A DNA stretch of 64,000 nucleotides from Campylobacter helveticus (lineage in GTDB: Bacteria > Campylobacterota > Campylobacteria > Campylobacterales > Campylobacteraceae), in the NCBI RefSeq assembly GCF_002080395.1, contig NZ_CP020479.1, positions 1 through 64,000 on the forward strand. The letters are read 5' to 3'. The position numbers and the translations under genes were made by a program. Shown here in pieces: positions 16,445 to 24,437 of this stretch. How positions within the stretch are numbered: position 1 is the stretch's first letter; each line of letters starts with the position of its first letter. Under the pieces are notes generated by a model, which was not told the origin of the DNA, did no database searches, and saw only the letters and a list, made by a program, of their open reading frames with translations.

Positions 16445-18355
16445 TTATACTCCCCCTAAAATATCCCTACTTCTTAGTTCTTTTTTTGGCTCATCTTGTG
16501 CTTTTAGTGCTTGGCTCATAAAGCTATCTAATTTGCTTTCTAGCTTTGCAATTTTTTCTTTATATTCTTGTTCTTTGTCTCTTTGTGCTTTAAGAGAAGT
16601 TTTTAAATGCTCGTTTTCTAGGTTTAGCTTTTCAAGTTCAAATTCTTGTTTATAATTTTCTTTTACCTTTAAGCTTAAAGTATGAAGTTCTTCTTTATAG
16701 CTTTGCTCTTTTGCTTTTAAGCTCTGGTTTTCAAGTTCAAAGCCCATCATCTTTTTCTCTAGCTCTTTATAGTTTAAAAGCTCTTGTTTATATAGATTTT
16801 CTTTTTCTTTATAGTCCTTAAGTGTATTTTGTAAAAAGTGATTATCTGCTTCTAGTTTTATCTTTTCCTCATTTAAAGCTTTATTTGTATCGCTTAAGCT
16901 TTGATTTTCTGTGTCAAGCTCATTGATGATTTCATCTTGTTCTTTCGTATGTTTTTCAAGCTCTTTAAATTTAAATTCTGCTTCTTTAAGACTTTCTATT
17001 TCTTCTTCAAATTCAAGCTTTAACGCAGTCATTTCATTAACCTTTACCTGCACTGTGCCTTTAAGTTTTGAAATAGTTTCTTCTCGTTTTGTGATTTCAT
17101 CATTTAAAAGCTCTTGAGTTTCATAGGAGCTTTTAAGTTCTGCTTTTAAAGCTTTAAGCTCACTATCTTTTTCTTTAATGTTGAGTATATCTTTACTAAA
17201 GAGTAGCGAAGCAAAATTGATTGTATCTTCATTTCTATATTTTTGCTGTATAACCTTTAATGCCTCTATAATACTTAAGCCATTATTTAAGCTCAGTTTT
17301 AAATCATCATAAGCATTAAAACTATCTTTCTTAGCTTTCTCAAGTCTAATTTGTGTTTTTTCTAATTCTTTTTGATGATAAAGCTCAAAGCTTTCATTAA
17401 TGATTTTTTCTATTCTTTCTTGTGAGCTTAGGTCTTGGTCTTTGCTTTGAGTGTGAGGAAGCTCATCACCCAGTGTTTTTATATTAGCTAGTCTTACGGG
17501 AGCTTTTTGTGTTTCTAGGCTTTCATTTGTGCTATCTTTTGCTAAAGAGGCTCTACTTGCATTGATTTCCTCTTTGATTTCTTTTTTTGCTATTTGCGTA
17601 GCCTTTTCATTAAGCTCGTTTTGTTCTTTGGTTTTTGCTTTTTGCTCTTCTTTTTCTTCCTTATTTAAAGAACCCCAATAAATAATCTCATCGAGGCTTT
17701 TTATCATTTCATTACCATTAGAGCTAAATTTATAAGAGAAACTTTCATCAATTCCAGCTTCTTTAAGCTTAAGGGCTAATTCTAAGATAAATCTTGCCAC
17801 AATAAAATTGTTATCTTTAGCTTCTTTGAAATTTTCTAAGAGATTGATATTATCCCTTGCATTAGCTAAGATTAATTCATTGTGATAAAGACTTGCCCCT
17901 CTTTTATTATAAACTAAACTTAATCTTTGTTCGCTGATTTCTTTAAAATCCACTAAAGAAACAGAATTAAGATTTAAAAATATATCTTTGATTTTTGTAA
18001 GGTTAGCATTGTCATTTAATTCTCTTAAATCCAGATTGAGTTTGTAATAATCATTGTCAGTGAGAGTTTTTAAATTTCTTTTTAAGAGAGCAGAAGCTTT
18101 AAAATCAAAGCCGATTAATTCCTCTTTGGAGGCTAAATCATTAAAGATTTTTATTTCAGTGTTGAGTTCATTATTTAACTCAAAAATGTTTTTGAAGTTC
18201 TTGTAATAATTAATACCCTTACTCTCTAAAAATTCAAAATAAGCCATATCATCTCTTTTGTAAAAGATTTTAAGACTATCTAACAAAGCCCTCTTTGAAA
18301 GATTGTTAATATTTAGCTCATCAAAATTTACCTTAGCTAGAGTAAGGGGTATCAT
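16445..18355 (-). CDS. long coiled-coil protein of unknown function
   Basis: A 636-residue cytoplasmic protein. Residues 1-230 form a globular helical region; about 235-620 is continuous coiled coil rich in E, K and L. The end reads LRSRDILGGV, echoing RAKDILR at the end of the giant helicase. It is not recognised; SMC-like or filament-scaffold proteins have similar composition, but no ATPase motif is present. It lies between the YopX gene and the partition genes on the same strand, preceded by a 150-base AT-rich gap. A start at ATG 18355 follows AGGAACACC. Confidence 0.6.
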   Translation of the reverse strand: MIPLTLAKVNFDELNINNLSKRALLDSLKIFYKRDDMAYFEFLESKGINYYKNFKNIFELNNELNTEIKIFNDLASKEELIGFDFKASALLKRNLKTLTDNDYYKLNLDLRELNDNANLTKIKDIFLNLNSVSLVDFKEISEQRLSLVYNKRGASLYHNELILANARDNINLLENFKEAKDNNFIVARFILELALKLKEAGIDESFSYKFSSNGNEMIKSLDEIIYWGSLNKEEKEEQKAKTKEQNELNEKATQIAKKEIKEEINASRASLAKDSTNESLETQKAPVRLANIKTLGDELPHTQSKDQDLSSQERIEKIINESFELYHQKELEKTQIRLEKAKKDSFNAYDDLKLSLNNGLSIIEALKVIQQKYRNEDTINFASLLFSKDILNIKEKDSELKALKAELKSSYETQELLNDEITKREETISKLKGTVQVKVNEMTALKLEFEEEIESLKEAEFKFKELEKHTKEQDEIINELDTENQSLSDTNKALNEEKIKLEADNHFLQNTLKDYKEKENLYKQELLNYKELEKKMMGFELENQSLKAKEQSYKEELHTLSLKVKENYKQEFELEKLNLENEHLKTSLKAQRDKEQEYKEKIAKLESKLDSFMSQALKAQDEPKKELRSRDILGGV

Positions 18356-18508
18356 AGGGTGTTCCTTTGTGGTGGTTTATGTTCATTTTTTAATTATAAT
18401 ATTTGTTTCAAAATTTTTCAATTTAAGCATAAAATTTAAAACTTAATATAAAAGGGAGTTTAAAATTTTTTAAAAATTATTAGATAATTGTAACATAAAC
18501 ATTATAAT

Positions 18509-18757
18509 TTAAAAACCTCTTTTTTTAAGCCATTCATCAATAGCAATATTAGCTATATAATTTTGTGTTTCTATCCTCTTTGCTTCGCTTGTTATGTAAT
18601 CTTTAAGCCTTTTATGCAAATCTATATCCATAAAAAGAACAAAACTCTTTTTCTTTTTCTCTGCACTAGTGTTAGTTTCTCCGCTAGCTCCCTGTATAAA
18701 GGCTATTGCCTTTTCTTCGTTTATTTTATTTAAACTTTTATTTCTTTTGTAAGCCAT
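18509..18757 (-). CDS. small ParA partner, RHH-like DNA-binding protein
   Basis: An 82-residue basic protein located directly downstream of parA, 28 bases apart. The C-terminal half (SFVLFMDIDLHKRLKDYITSEA...) has the strand-helix-helix pattern of ribbon-helix-helix partition proteins, with a flexible lysine-rich N-terminus. By position and fold it should bind the plasmid centromere and stimulate ParA. The AT-rich inverted repeats upstream of parA are candidate sites. Confidence 0.65.
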   Translation of the reverse strand: MAYKRNKSLNKINEEKAIAFIQGASGETNTSAEKKKKSFVLFMDIDLHKRLKDYITSEAKRIETQNYIANIAIDEWLKKRGF

Positions 18758-18785
18758 TCATTATCCTTTCATAATTTAAATATTA

Positions 18786-19460
18786 TTATTGTTTAATTAT
18801 TGATATAATTTCTTTAAATAAGTTATCAAAATCTAAAATTGCTTTATCATTTTTACTTTGGCAAAATTCTTCAAGAGTTTGCCCACTTTCAAAAGATTTT
18901 TTAAAAGCTCTTCTTTCATAAATCATGGAATTTAATATAAAAACATCTTGTAAGTTGTTTTCTTTTATAATATCATTAATAAAATTTCTCAACTCGTCAA
19001 TATCTTTTGAAAGAAAAGGATTTGGAGATATTTTATTTAAAACTATAAGAGCTTTAAGTTCAGTATTGCTTTCTTTTGCAAGTTCAAAAATCTCTAACAT
19101 TTTTTCCAAAACAGCAACATCGAGTTGAGATGGTATGGTTGGGATTATTAAATAATCTGCCTTTATCATGGCTATTCTCATTTCTTTACTATCTCTTCCA
19201 CCTGTATCTATAACAAGATGATCATTTTGTTTTTTCTGTATATCAATCTCATCTTTTAAAGCAGAGCCTGTTTTAAATATATTAGAAAACAAAGGTGCTA
19301 ACTCAGAATCGCTTCTATTATTTGAAAAAACTTCTGTGCTTTTTTGGGGGTCTGCATCTATTAATGTTATTTTATTTTCTCTTGCTAAATAATTTGCAAG
19401 ATTTATAGATAAAGTTGTTTTTCCACTACCACCCTTTTCATTTGCTACAACAAATATCAT
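18786..19460 (-). CDS. parA: ParA-type partition ATPase
   Basis: It begins MIFVVANEKGGSGKTTLSINLA: a deviant Walker A KGGSGKT with the signature lysine. Then ITLIDADPQ (Walker A'), VIDTGGRD (Walker B) and a C-terminal LNK region follow. At about 224 residues it is a small type Ib ParA. I chose the ATG at 19460, which follows AGGGG; an in-frame ATG at 19499 has no ribosome site. It is followed by the RHH partner gene. The system segregates the replicon at cell division. Confidence 0.9.
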   Translation of the reverse strand: MIFVVANEKGGSGKTTLSINLANYLARENKITLIDADPQKSTEVFSNNRSDSELAPLFSNIFKTGSALKDEIDIQKKQNDHLVIDTGGRDSKEMRIAMIKADYLIIPTIPSQLDVAVLEKMLEIFELAKESNTELKALIVLNKISPNPFLSKDIDELRNFINDIIKENNLQDVFILNSMIYERRAFKKSFESGQTLEEFCQSKNDKAILDFDNLFKEIISIIKQ

Positions 19461-19586
19461 TTTTGCCCCTAATTTGTTTAATATTCGTAATTTTACCATT
19501 ATTACTTTAAAATAATATTAAAATATATTCATAGTATTTTAAATATATAATAATTTAAAAATAATAAAATTATATAATATAATTGT

Positions 19587-19615
19587 AATAATAATATTAT
19601 AGTTATATTATTATT
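19587..19615. promoter_or_regulatory. 11-bp AT-rich inverted repeat between parA and T4SS operon
   Basis: AATAATAATAT (19587-19597) and ATATTATTATT (19605-19615) are perfect inverted repeats with a 7-base spacer. They lie in the divergent intergenic region of parA and the pilin gene, within more repetitive AT-rich DNA (19540-19625). They could be a partition site or an operator for one of the flanking promoters. The AT bias means some palindromes are expected by chance. Confidence 0.45.
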
Positions 19616-19708
19616 TTAATATTTTGCAAATTTTTCAGCAAACTTTTATTTTTCACTCTCTTTTATCCTTTAAAATCCTCTCATTAATTCAATTTTTAAA
19701 GGATAAAT

Positions 19709-20116
19709 ATGAATTTAAAAAACATAAAGCTTCCAAATAAAGGTTTGTTACTTTTATTTGCCTATGCTTTTTTATTCAGTATAGGACTTCACGCTGATGA
19801 GTTTGGAGATGCTCTTAATACCGTAACAGGTGCTTCTAACACAGGTAAAGGTGTTTTAGGCGAGGGTATGAGATGGACTTTTGCAGTTTTTCTTCCTATC
19901 GTTTGTATGGTAAGTGCTGGATACTTAGGCTACACTCAAGCAAAGAAAAAAGCCGAGCAAGAACAAGCAAGTTTTAAAATCTATGCAATTACAGCTATGG
20001 CTGGTTTAATCGGCTTTTTTGTATTTTGTATTATTGGTATGCTTTTATCCTCTGCTTTATTTGGCGACAGCAAAATGGTATTTGACATTATTCATCAGTT
20101 TTGGAGAGGCGTATAA
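19709..20116 (+). CDS. VirB2/TrbC-like pilin
   Basis: A 135-residue precursor with a long signal peptide (to about residue 29, ...SIGLHA) and a mature part with two membrane segments (about 55-75 and 98-120) separated by a lysine-rich cytoplasmic loop QAKKKAEQEQ. That is the layout of VirB2 pilins. It is the first gene of the rightward T4SS cluster, with AAAGGATAAAT before the ATG. It should be the major subunit of the conjugative pilus. Confidence 0.75.
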   Translation: MNLKNIKLPNKGLLLLFAYAFLFSIGLHADEFGDALNTVTGASNTGKGVLGEGMRWTFAVFLPIVCMVSAGYLGYTQAKKKAEQEQASFKIYAITAMAGLIGFFVFCIIGMLLSSALFGDSKMVFDIIHQFWRGV

Positions 20117-20120
20117 AGAT

Positions 20121-20450
20121 ATGAAAGTCTTGCTCTTCTTTATGATACTTTTACCTAGTCTAAGCTTTGCAAAGTGTTATTATGTGCCTTGTAATGCTCA
20201 AGTTGAAAGTGGCAAGGCTAGCACTCAAGCCTCTTTAGAAAAAGACTTTGCTAAGGTTAAAGAAGAGCTAAAACTCGTAAAGCAAAACTACGAAAGCTAT
20301 CTTAAAACCTTACAAGATGGCAACAAAGAGCTAGATATAAAAATAGCTCTTTACAAACAAAAGGCTCTTAATAATAAAGAAATACTTTTTTTACTACATA
20401 AAGGCATTAACCTTGAAGAAAAAAATATTAATCAAGAGGCAAATCAATGA
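20121..20450 (+). CDS. small exported protein, VirB5-like family member
   Basis: A 109-residue protein with a signal peptide (VLLFFMILLPSLSFA), two cysteines just after the cleavage site, and a helical domain ending NNKEILFLLHKGINLEE. It belongs with the proteins at 14675, 57214 and 59871 by its C-terminal F-L-L-x-K pattern. The true start is the ATG at 20121, four bases after the pilin stop; the longer frame has no ribosome site. It may be a minor pilus or periplasmic component. Confidence 0.6.
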   Translation: MKVLLFFMILLPSLSFAKCYYVPCNAQVESGKASTQASLEKDFAKVKEELKLVKQNYESYLKTLQDGNKELDIKIALYKQKALNNKEILFLLHKGINLEEKNINQEANQ

Positions 20451-20974
20451 ACATTAACATAAGAACAACAAAATTCCCTTATGTCTTTTGGAGTTTTAAT
20501 AAGGCTTATCTTTGCGAACTTGATTTTAAAAAACAAAACTATTTGAATTTAGAATTAGAGAACGCAAAAAACTATTCTTTTAAAGCTTTTAATACTTATG
20601 CTTTTTTGGGCTTAAAATATCTACCCATATTATTAATGCTTTTCATTTGTTTTACAAGATATGATTTTTATCTTAATGAAAGAAATATCATCGCTTACAC
20701 TTTAGCTTTTTTAGTCGCTTTAAGCGTGAATTTTTTAGAAAATCTTTTAAGACAAATCATAAGCATTAGCTTACTTGTATGTGCCTTAATCATAGGATTT
20801 GTGATAGAAGATATTTTTTTACTGCCTTATGTTTTAAAATACTTTATTCTTCTAAGCATACTCTTACTCTTTGCATTAGATTTAAGACAAAAATGTTTTG
20901 CAATCTATGATGAAAAAGGCAAAGTCATCACACATTTTTTAATGAGTAAAGCTGTTTTAAGGGAGATTGTATGA
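20447..20974 (+). CDS. polytopic inner-membrane protein
   Basis: A 175-residue protein with about four membrane helices (near 52-68, 77-93, 98-120, 124-142) and short cytoplasmic ends. It overlaps the previous gene (ATGA). It is not recognised; position after the pilin genes suggests a T4SS inner-membrane component in the place of VirB3 or a similar protein. The stop overlaps the next start. Confidence 0.55.
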   Translation: MNINIRTTKFPYVFWSFNKAYLCELDFKKQNYLNLELENAKNYSFKAFNTYAFLGLKYLPILLMLFICFTRYDFYLNERNIIAYTLAFLVALSVNFLENLLRQIISISLLVCALIIGFVIEDIFLLPYVLKYFILLSILLLFALDLRQKCFAIYDEKGKVITHFLMSKAVLREIV

Positions 20975-21915
20975 CCACAGGAAAAACCCATCACCCTCTC
21001 CCAAAAGGAGAGGAAAGGCTAATAAGCCTTGACAATCACAATGCAAAGCACTATAATTATCACAATGAGTTTGGTGAGCATACTCATCGCCTCCTTTATG
21101 GAGCTAAATTTCTGCTACAGGGTGCGAACCTGTGGCAGACACCCCAAAGAATTATAACTAAGTTATCTTATTTTACAAAACTTACTCTTTTATCCTTAGC
21201 ATTTAGCTTTACCCTTGCTCAAGCTAACCCCTTAGAGCCTAAAAACTTTTCTGCTCCCTCTTTGCAAGAATTACAACAACAGCAAGGAAATACTGAAAAT
21301 TTACAGGATTTAAAAACAAATGAGTTTTATTTAAATTTAAATCCTAAAGAAATCGATAGCATACAAAAAAAGGACGATGAGATAAGAAAGGCATTTGACC
21401 GCTTTTCTCAAAAAGAGATTAATTATAAGCCTGTCATTCGTCCTATTGCTAGTATGGATAGCATAAGCTTACACCCTTATTTTACCTTTACGCTTTTACT
21501 GCCTCAAGGAAGCGTGATTAATCATATTGATAGCTCAAGTCCTATGGCAGTGCTTAAGTTTGAAAATAATGCTGTGTTAATTCGCCCAAATGCAGACTTT
21601 AAAGTGGCAAATCTCACCATACTTTACAAGCTTAAAGATAGCAATCATATTTTAAATATCTTAGCGACCTTTTATGAAAAGAATAATGAGCTTGATAAGC
21701 TTAATCTTGTTTATTCTTATTCAAATTTAGAGAAGTTAGATGATTTAGAAGTCATACAAGCTTACATTAAAGAGAATAAAGCAATGCCAAAACAAAAATA
21801 CTCTTATATACAAATTAACGACATTACTTACCGCATTGTCGAAGATGAAGAGTATGGCAAGGTATTTATAAAAGGTAAGAAGTATAGAGTGGATAATAAT
21901 ACTATCTACAAATAA
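20971..21915 (+). CDS. VirB9-like periplasmic T4SS protein with element-encoded N-terminus
   Basis: A 314-residue protein. After an odd first 60 residues comes a signal-like segment (KLTLLSLAFSFTLAQA, about 69-84). A periplasmic domain follows, with ISLHPYFTFTLLLPQGSVINHID resembling the N-domain of VirB9/TraO proteins. The VirB9 assignment is tentative. Residues 2-60 are encoded by a structured repeat (20974-21150) inserted just after the start codon and kept in frame. The same coding frame of the repeat opens the gene at 24434. No internal in-frame ATG, GTG or TTG lies between the repeat and the signal segment. The start overlaps the previous stop. Confidence 0.5.
   Translation: MTTGKTHHPLPKGEERLISLDNHNAKHYNYHNEFGEHTHRLLYGAKFLLQGANLWQTPQRIITKLSYFTKLTLLSLAFSFTLAQANPLEPKNFSAPSLQELQQQQGNTENLQDLKTNEFYLNLNPKEIDSIQKKDDEIRKAFDRFSQKEINYKPVIRPIASMDSISLHPYFTFTLLLPQGSVINHIDSSSPMAVLKFENNAVLIRPNADFKVANLTILYKLKDSNHILNILATFYEKNNELDKLNLVYSYSNLEKLDDLEVIQAYIKENKAMPKQKYSYIQINDITYRIVEDEEYGKVFIKGKKYRVDNNTIYK
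20974..21150 (+). repeat. structured promoter-bearing element, copy 1 (in frame, after start codon)
   Basis: CCACAGG (20975-20981) pairs with CCTGTGG (21129-21135), enclosing smaller hairpins: CTCTCC/GGAGAG with loop CAAAA (20996-21012), AAGGCT/AGCCTT (21015-21030), and a 3' hairpin CTGC-ACAGG/CCTGT-GCAG (21112-21138). A TTGACA-17-TATAAT promoter lies in the middle. Three more copies (24444, 59650, 61706) keep the same pairings with different bases, which is covariation. The element is open in the coding frame here, so it adds about 58 residues to the protein. Confidence 0.8.
21029..21057 (+). promoter_or_regulatory. consensus sigma-70 promoter inside element copy 1
   Basis: TTGACA (21029-21034), 17-base spacer, TATAAT (21052-21057): a perfect consensus. 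It lies inside the coding region near the gene start and points downstream. Transcripts from it would lack the annotated start codon of the VirB9-like gene. Confidence 0.75.
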
Positions 21916-21925
21916 AGGGATAAAA

Positions 21926-22462
21926 ATGACAAAAACAAGCACTAAAAAAGAAAATGTAGGTTCTAAAACACCAAGAATAAAAAAAGAGGCAATCGTTTCA
22001 AAAGAGCCAACAAATTTAAAAGAGCCTCATATGAGTGAGATGATGAAAACAATGTTTAAACTCAATGAAGAGCTTTCCAAACTTGTCTTTACCTTTCAAA
22101 AAGAGGTAAAAAGCTTAAAAGAGGATACCCTTGTCAATGCTCAATACATCAATATGCTTCATAAAGAAATGAAGGTGCTAAATGAGAGCATAAGTTTGAT
22201 TGACATAGATTTCAATCATCATCTTGAAAGCACTTTAGAATTTGTCAAAGAATTAGAACTTAAAAACTTGGAAGATGAAAAGCTAAGGGAATTTTATAAT
22301 AAAAAATTAGAAATTCTAGCTTCCCATATTGAAAAATTAGAAAATAAGAAAAGCGGTTTTTTCTCCCTTTCTAAGTCCCATTTAAAAAGTGAATTACAAG
22401 ACTTAGATTCAAATATGGATAATAAAAATTTCAAAACATCATTCACACTCAATGATGACTAA
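21926..22462 (+). CDS. coiled-coil protein, paralogue of 31153 gene product
   Basis: A 178-residue hydrophilic coiled-coil protein with a lysine-rich N-terminus. Residues 41-75 (TMFKLNEELSKLVFT, then QKEV and LKEDTLVNAQ) are nearly identical to the protein at 31153-31647. Outside that block the two diverge. Function unknown; both lie next to inner-membrane T4SS genes. It has its own AAAGGGATAAAA ribosome site. Confidence 0.6.
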   Translation: MTKTSTKKENVGSKTPRIKKEAIVSKEPTNLKEPHMSEMMKTMFKLNEELSKLVFTFQKEVKSLKEDTLVNAQYINMLHKEMKVLNESISLIDIDFNHHLESTLEFVKELELKNLEDEKLREFYNKKLEILASHIEKLENKKSGFFSLSKSHLKSELQDLDSNMDNKNFKTSFTLNDD

Positions 22463-22474
22463 AAAAGGATATTT

Positions 22475-23131
22475 ATGAAACTAGACATCAAACAAATATT
22501 GGATGCAAATCAAATAAAAGCTTTTTGTGAAAAAAATAAGACTATGCTTATATTAGGTGGGGTCTTAATCATAATGCTTATTCTAGCAAGTTATCTTTTC
22601 TTTGCAAATAATAAAGATTTAAGCGATGGCTTTGAAACACAAATTGAAACAAATGCCACTAGCCAAGAAGATGAATTTAAAATGCAAAATCCCTTCTCAA
22701 ATCAAAACAAAGAGCAAACCCCTCCGCCTTTAAATCAAGAGCCTAGCAAAATAGAGCAAAACAATACGACTATGCCTCCCCCACAAACAAATAATAATGT
22801 AACAGATAAGAGTGAAGCTATTATCTTAGAAAAAGACGAGCCAAATATCCCTGATTTATCTCAAAATAGTTTCGCACAAAGCACTCAAGCTGATGCTATT
22901 AAAGAAATCGCTAAAAAACAAAAGCCTAAAGATATGGTGGAGTTTTTAAATGAAATTAAAGACAAGATAGAACTTAAAAAGCATAGCTTTAAATATGATT
23001 ATAAAGAATACGAAAGAGGGGACAAATTCCTAGACTTTTATGAAATTGAAGATATAGGGGAAAACTCTATTCGTTTTAAAGATGAAGACTATAGTTATAA
23101 CCTAAGATTTATAGGAGAGAATAATGAATAA
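22475..23131 (+). CDS. single-pass T4SS protein, VirB10-like N-terminal layout
   Basis: A short cytoplasmic segment, one membrane helix (about residues 24-45) and a proline- and glutamine-rich periplasmic linker (70-110) lead to a small C-terminal domain. This is the layout of a VirB10 or TonB-like envelope-spanning protein. At 218 residues it lacks the large VirB10 C-terminal beta domain, which may reside in the product of 24434-25591. Start after AAAAAGGATATTT. Assignment by layout only. Confidence 0.45.
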   Translation: MKLDIKQILDANQIKAFCEKNKTMLILGGVLIIMLILASYLFFANNKDLSDGFETQIETNATSQEDEFKMQNPFSNQNKEQTPPPLNQEPSKIEQNNTTMPPPQTNNNVTDKSEAIILEKDEPNIPDLSQNSFAQSTQADAIKEIAKKQKPKDMVEFLNEIKDKIELKKHSFKYDYKEYERGDKFLDFYEIEDIGENSIRFKDEDYSYNLRFIGENNE

Positions 23132-23339
23132 TGACACCGCTATACTACTTACAAATTTAGCCCTAGAGCTAAATTCTGCTTTAAGAAGAGTGAAAAGCCT
23201 CCAAGCACAAATTAGTGAAATTAATCACTTCATTGATGAGAACGGACTAAGAAATGATTTTTTATCCCTAGCAAGGAGCAATCAATGCTTAGAGCTTTTA
23301 GATAACACTTTAAACTTTAAAAGGAAAATCAATGCTTAA
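23124..23339 (+). CDS. small helical protein
   Basis: A 71-residue helical protein without signal or membrane segment, overlapping the genes on both sides by 8 bases. Ribosome site GGAGAGAATA. I do not recognise it; the tight coupling suggests a cytoplasmic accessory or chaperone for the neighbouring envelope proteins. Confidence 0.55.
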   Translation: MNNDTAILLTNLALELNSALRRVKSLQAQISEINHFIDENGLRNDFLSLARSNQCLELLDNTLNFKRKINA

Positions 23340-24192
23340 AAATAATTTGCAAAAACAAAAAATTAAATTCATTGCCTTATCTGCTTTACTTTTAGGATTA
23401 AACCTTAATGTTTTAAATGCTTACTATGAGCCAAACGATAAAAGTTTTAAAGATGGCTTTGAAGCAGGTCTTAAAGCTGTGGAATTTCAAGCTAAAAATG
23501 AGGGTTTTACGAGTAAAAGCATTAGCATTACCAAACCCTTTGTCTTACTTTTAGATATTAAAGAAATGCCTTTAAGCGAGGTGTTATTCTTGCAGGTTTT
23601 AGCATCAAGAGAGGGGATTGAATCGCATTTAAGTGAAGAGTTTTTATATCTTGGAAGCTTTGAAAGGGAAGTGGATGCTAAGGATAGAATTAAAAGCTTA
23701 GTCGCCAAATTTAAATTGAATGCTAAAGATTTAAAAGTGCATAAAAATATCAAAGAAATCATTACTTATCCTTATCTTTATAAAGGTTTTTATGAAAGTC
23801 TTTTACAAAAGGCAAAAGAAGAGGGCATTATCATAGAGACTAAGGTTTTAACCAAGCCTCTTATAAAAAATCCCATCGTAGCTAAAAAACCACTTCCTAA
23901 AAAAGCAAATCCCACAACAAGCTTTAGTCTTAAAAATGCTAAGGCTATGTCTTATGCAAGTTTAGGAGGCATTGAGAGTGATAGTAAAAACTACGAGGAA
24001 AAAGGTTTAGTAGGTAAAAAAGACTTCATCTTTGAAAAAAAGATAAAAACAAATAAAAATGAAAGCTTTGTAAAGGTAGCAGGGCAAAATCTTTACTTCT
24101 TAGAAGAAGATATTATAATGCTTAATTCTAATTCCAGCAACACCACCGCAAATCAAAGTCCCACTCAACCTTGTGTAAGGTTATGCAAATGA
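23332..24192 (+). CDS. exported protein with SPOR-like segment
   Basis: A 286-residue protein with a signal peptide (to about residue 33, ...NVLNA). Residues 58-130 hold two strands and helices around FLYLGSFEREVDAKDRIKSL, which resembles the sugar-binding SPOR domain that targets proteins to division-site peptidoglycan. The C-terminal part is basic, then S/T/N-rich. It shares its opening layout (signal, then aromatic residues and a G-x-E-x-G pattern) with the product of 26694-27341. Role in the T4SS envelope complex is inferred from context. Confidence 0.5.
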   Translation: MLKNNLQKQKIKFIALSALLLGLNLNVLNAYYEPNDKSFKDGFEAGLKAVEFQAKNEGFTSKSISITKPFVLLLDIKEMPLSEVLFLQVLASREGIESHLSEEFLYLGSFEREVDAKDRIKSLVAKFKLNAKDLKVHKNIKEIITYPYLYKGFYESLLQKAKEEGIIIETKVLTKPLIKNPIVAKKPLPKKANPTTSFSLKNAKAMSYASLGGIESDSKNYEEKGLVGKKDFIFEKKIKTNKNESFVKVAGQNLYFLEEDIIMLNSNSSNTTANQSPTQPCVRLCK

Positions 24193-24437
24193 AAAAACTT
24201 ATTTTTATGCTAACTCTTGCTTTATTTTTTAATGCTTGTAGCTCCAAAGTGCAAACAAATAAAATCCCTAATGATAAAAAATACAATTTGCCTTTAAGCT
24301 CAAGCTATAAAGAGCCAAAAATGGACGAAATGGAAAAAGAAAAATTCTCTTTAAGCTTGCAAGAGTTTTTTGCTCCAAGAGAAAAAATAGAAGATGAGAA
24401 AAATCTTTGGAAAACAGGTATGGAGTATTTTAAATGA
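24189..24437 (+). CDS. VirB7-like lipoprotein
   Basis: An 82-residue protein with a lipoprotein signal (KLIFMLTLALFFNAC; lipobox F-N-A-C at Cys16), then a short hydrophilic body. Size and position among envelope genes fit a VirB7/TraV-type outer-membrane lipoprotein. I chose the ATG at 24189, which overlaps the previous stop, over an upstream TTG. Its own stop overlaps the next start (ATGA). Confidence 0.6.
   Translation: MKKLIFMLTLALFFNACSSKVQTNKIPNDKKYNLPLSSSYKEPKMDEMEKEKFSLSLQEFFAPREKIEDEKNLWKTGMEYFK

Noticed and set aside
16350-16655. 101-codon plus-strand ORF, S/L-rich
   Set aside because: It is a shadow of the coiled-coil gene on the minus strand.
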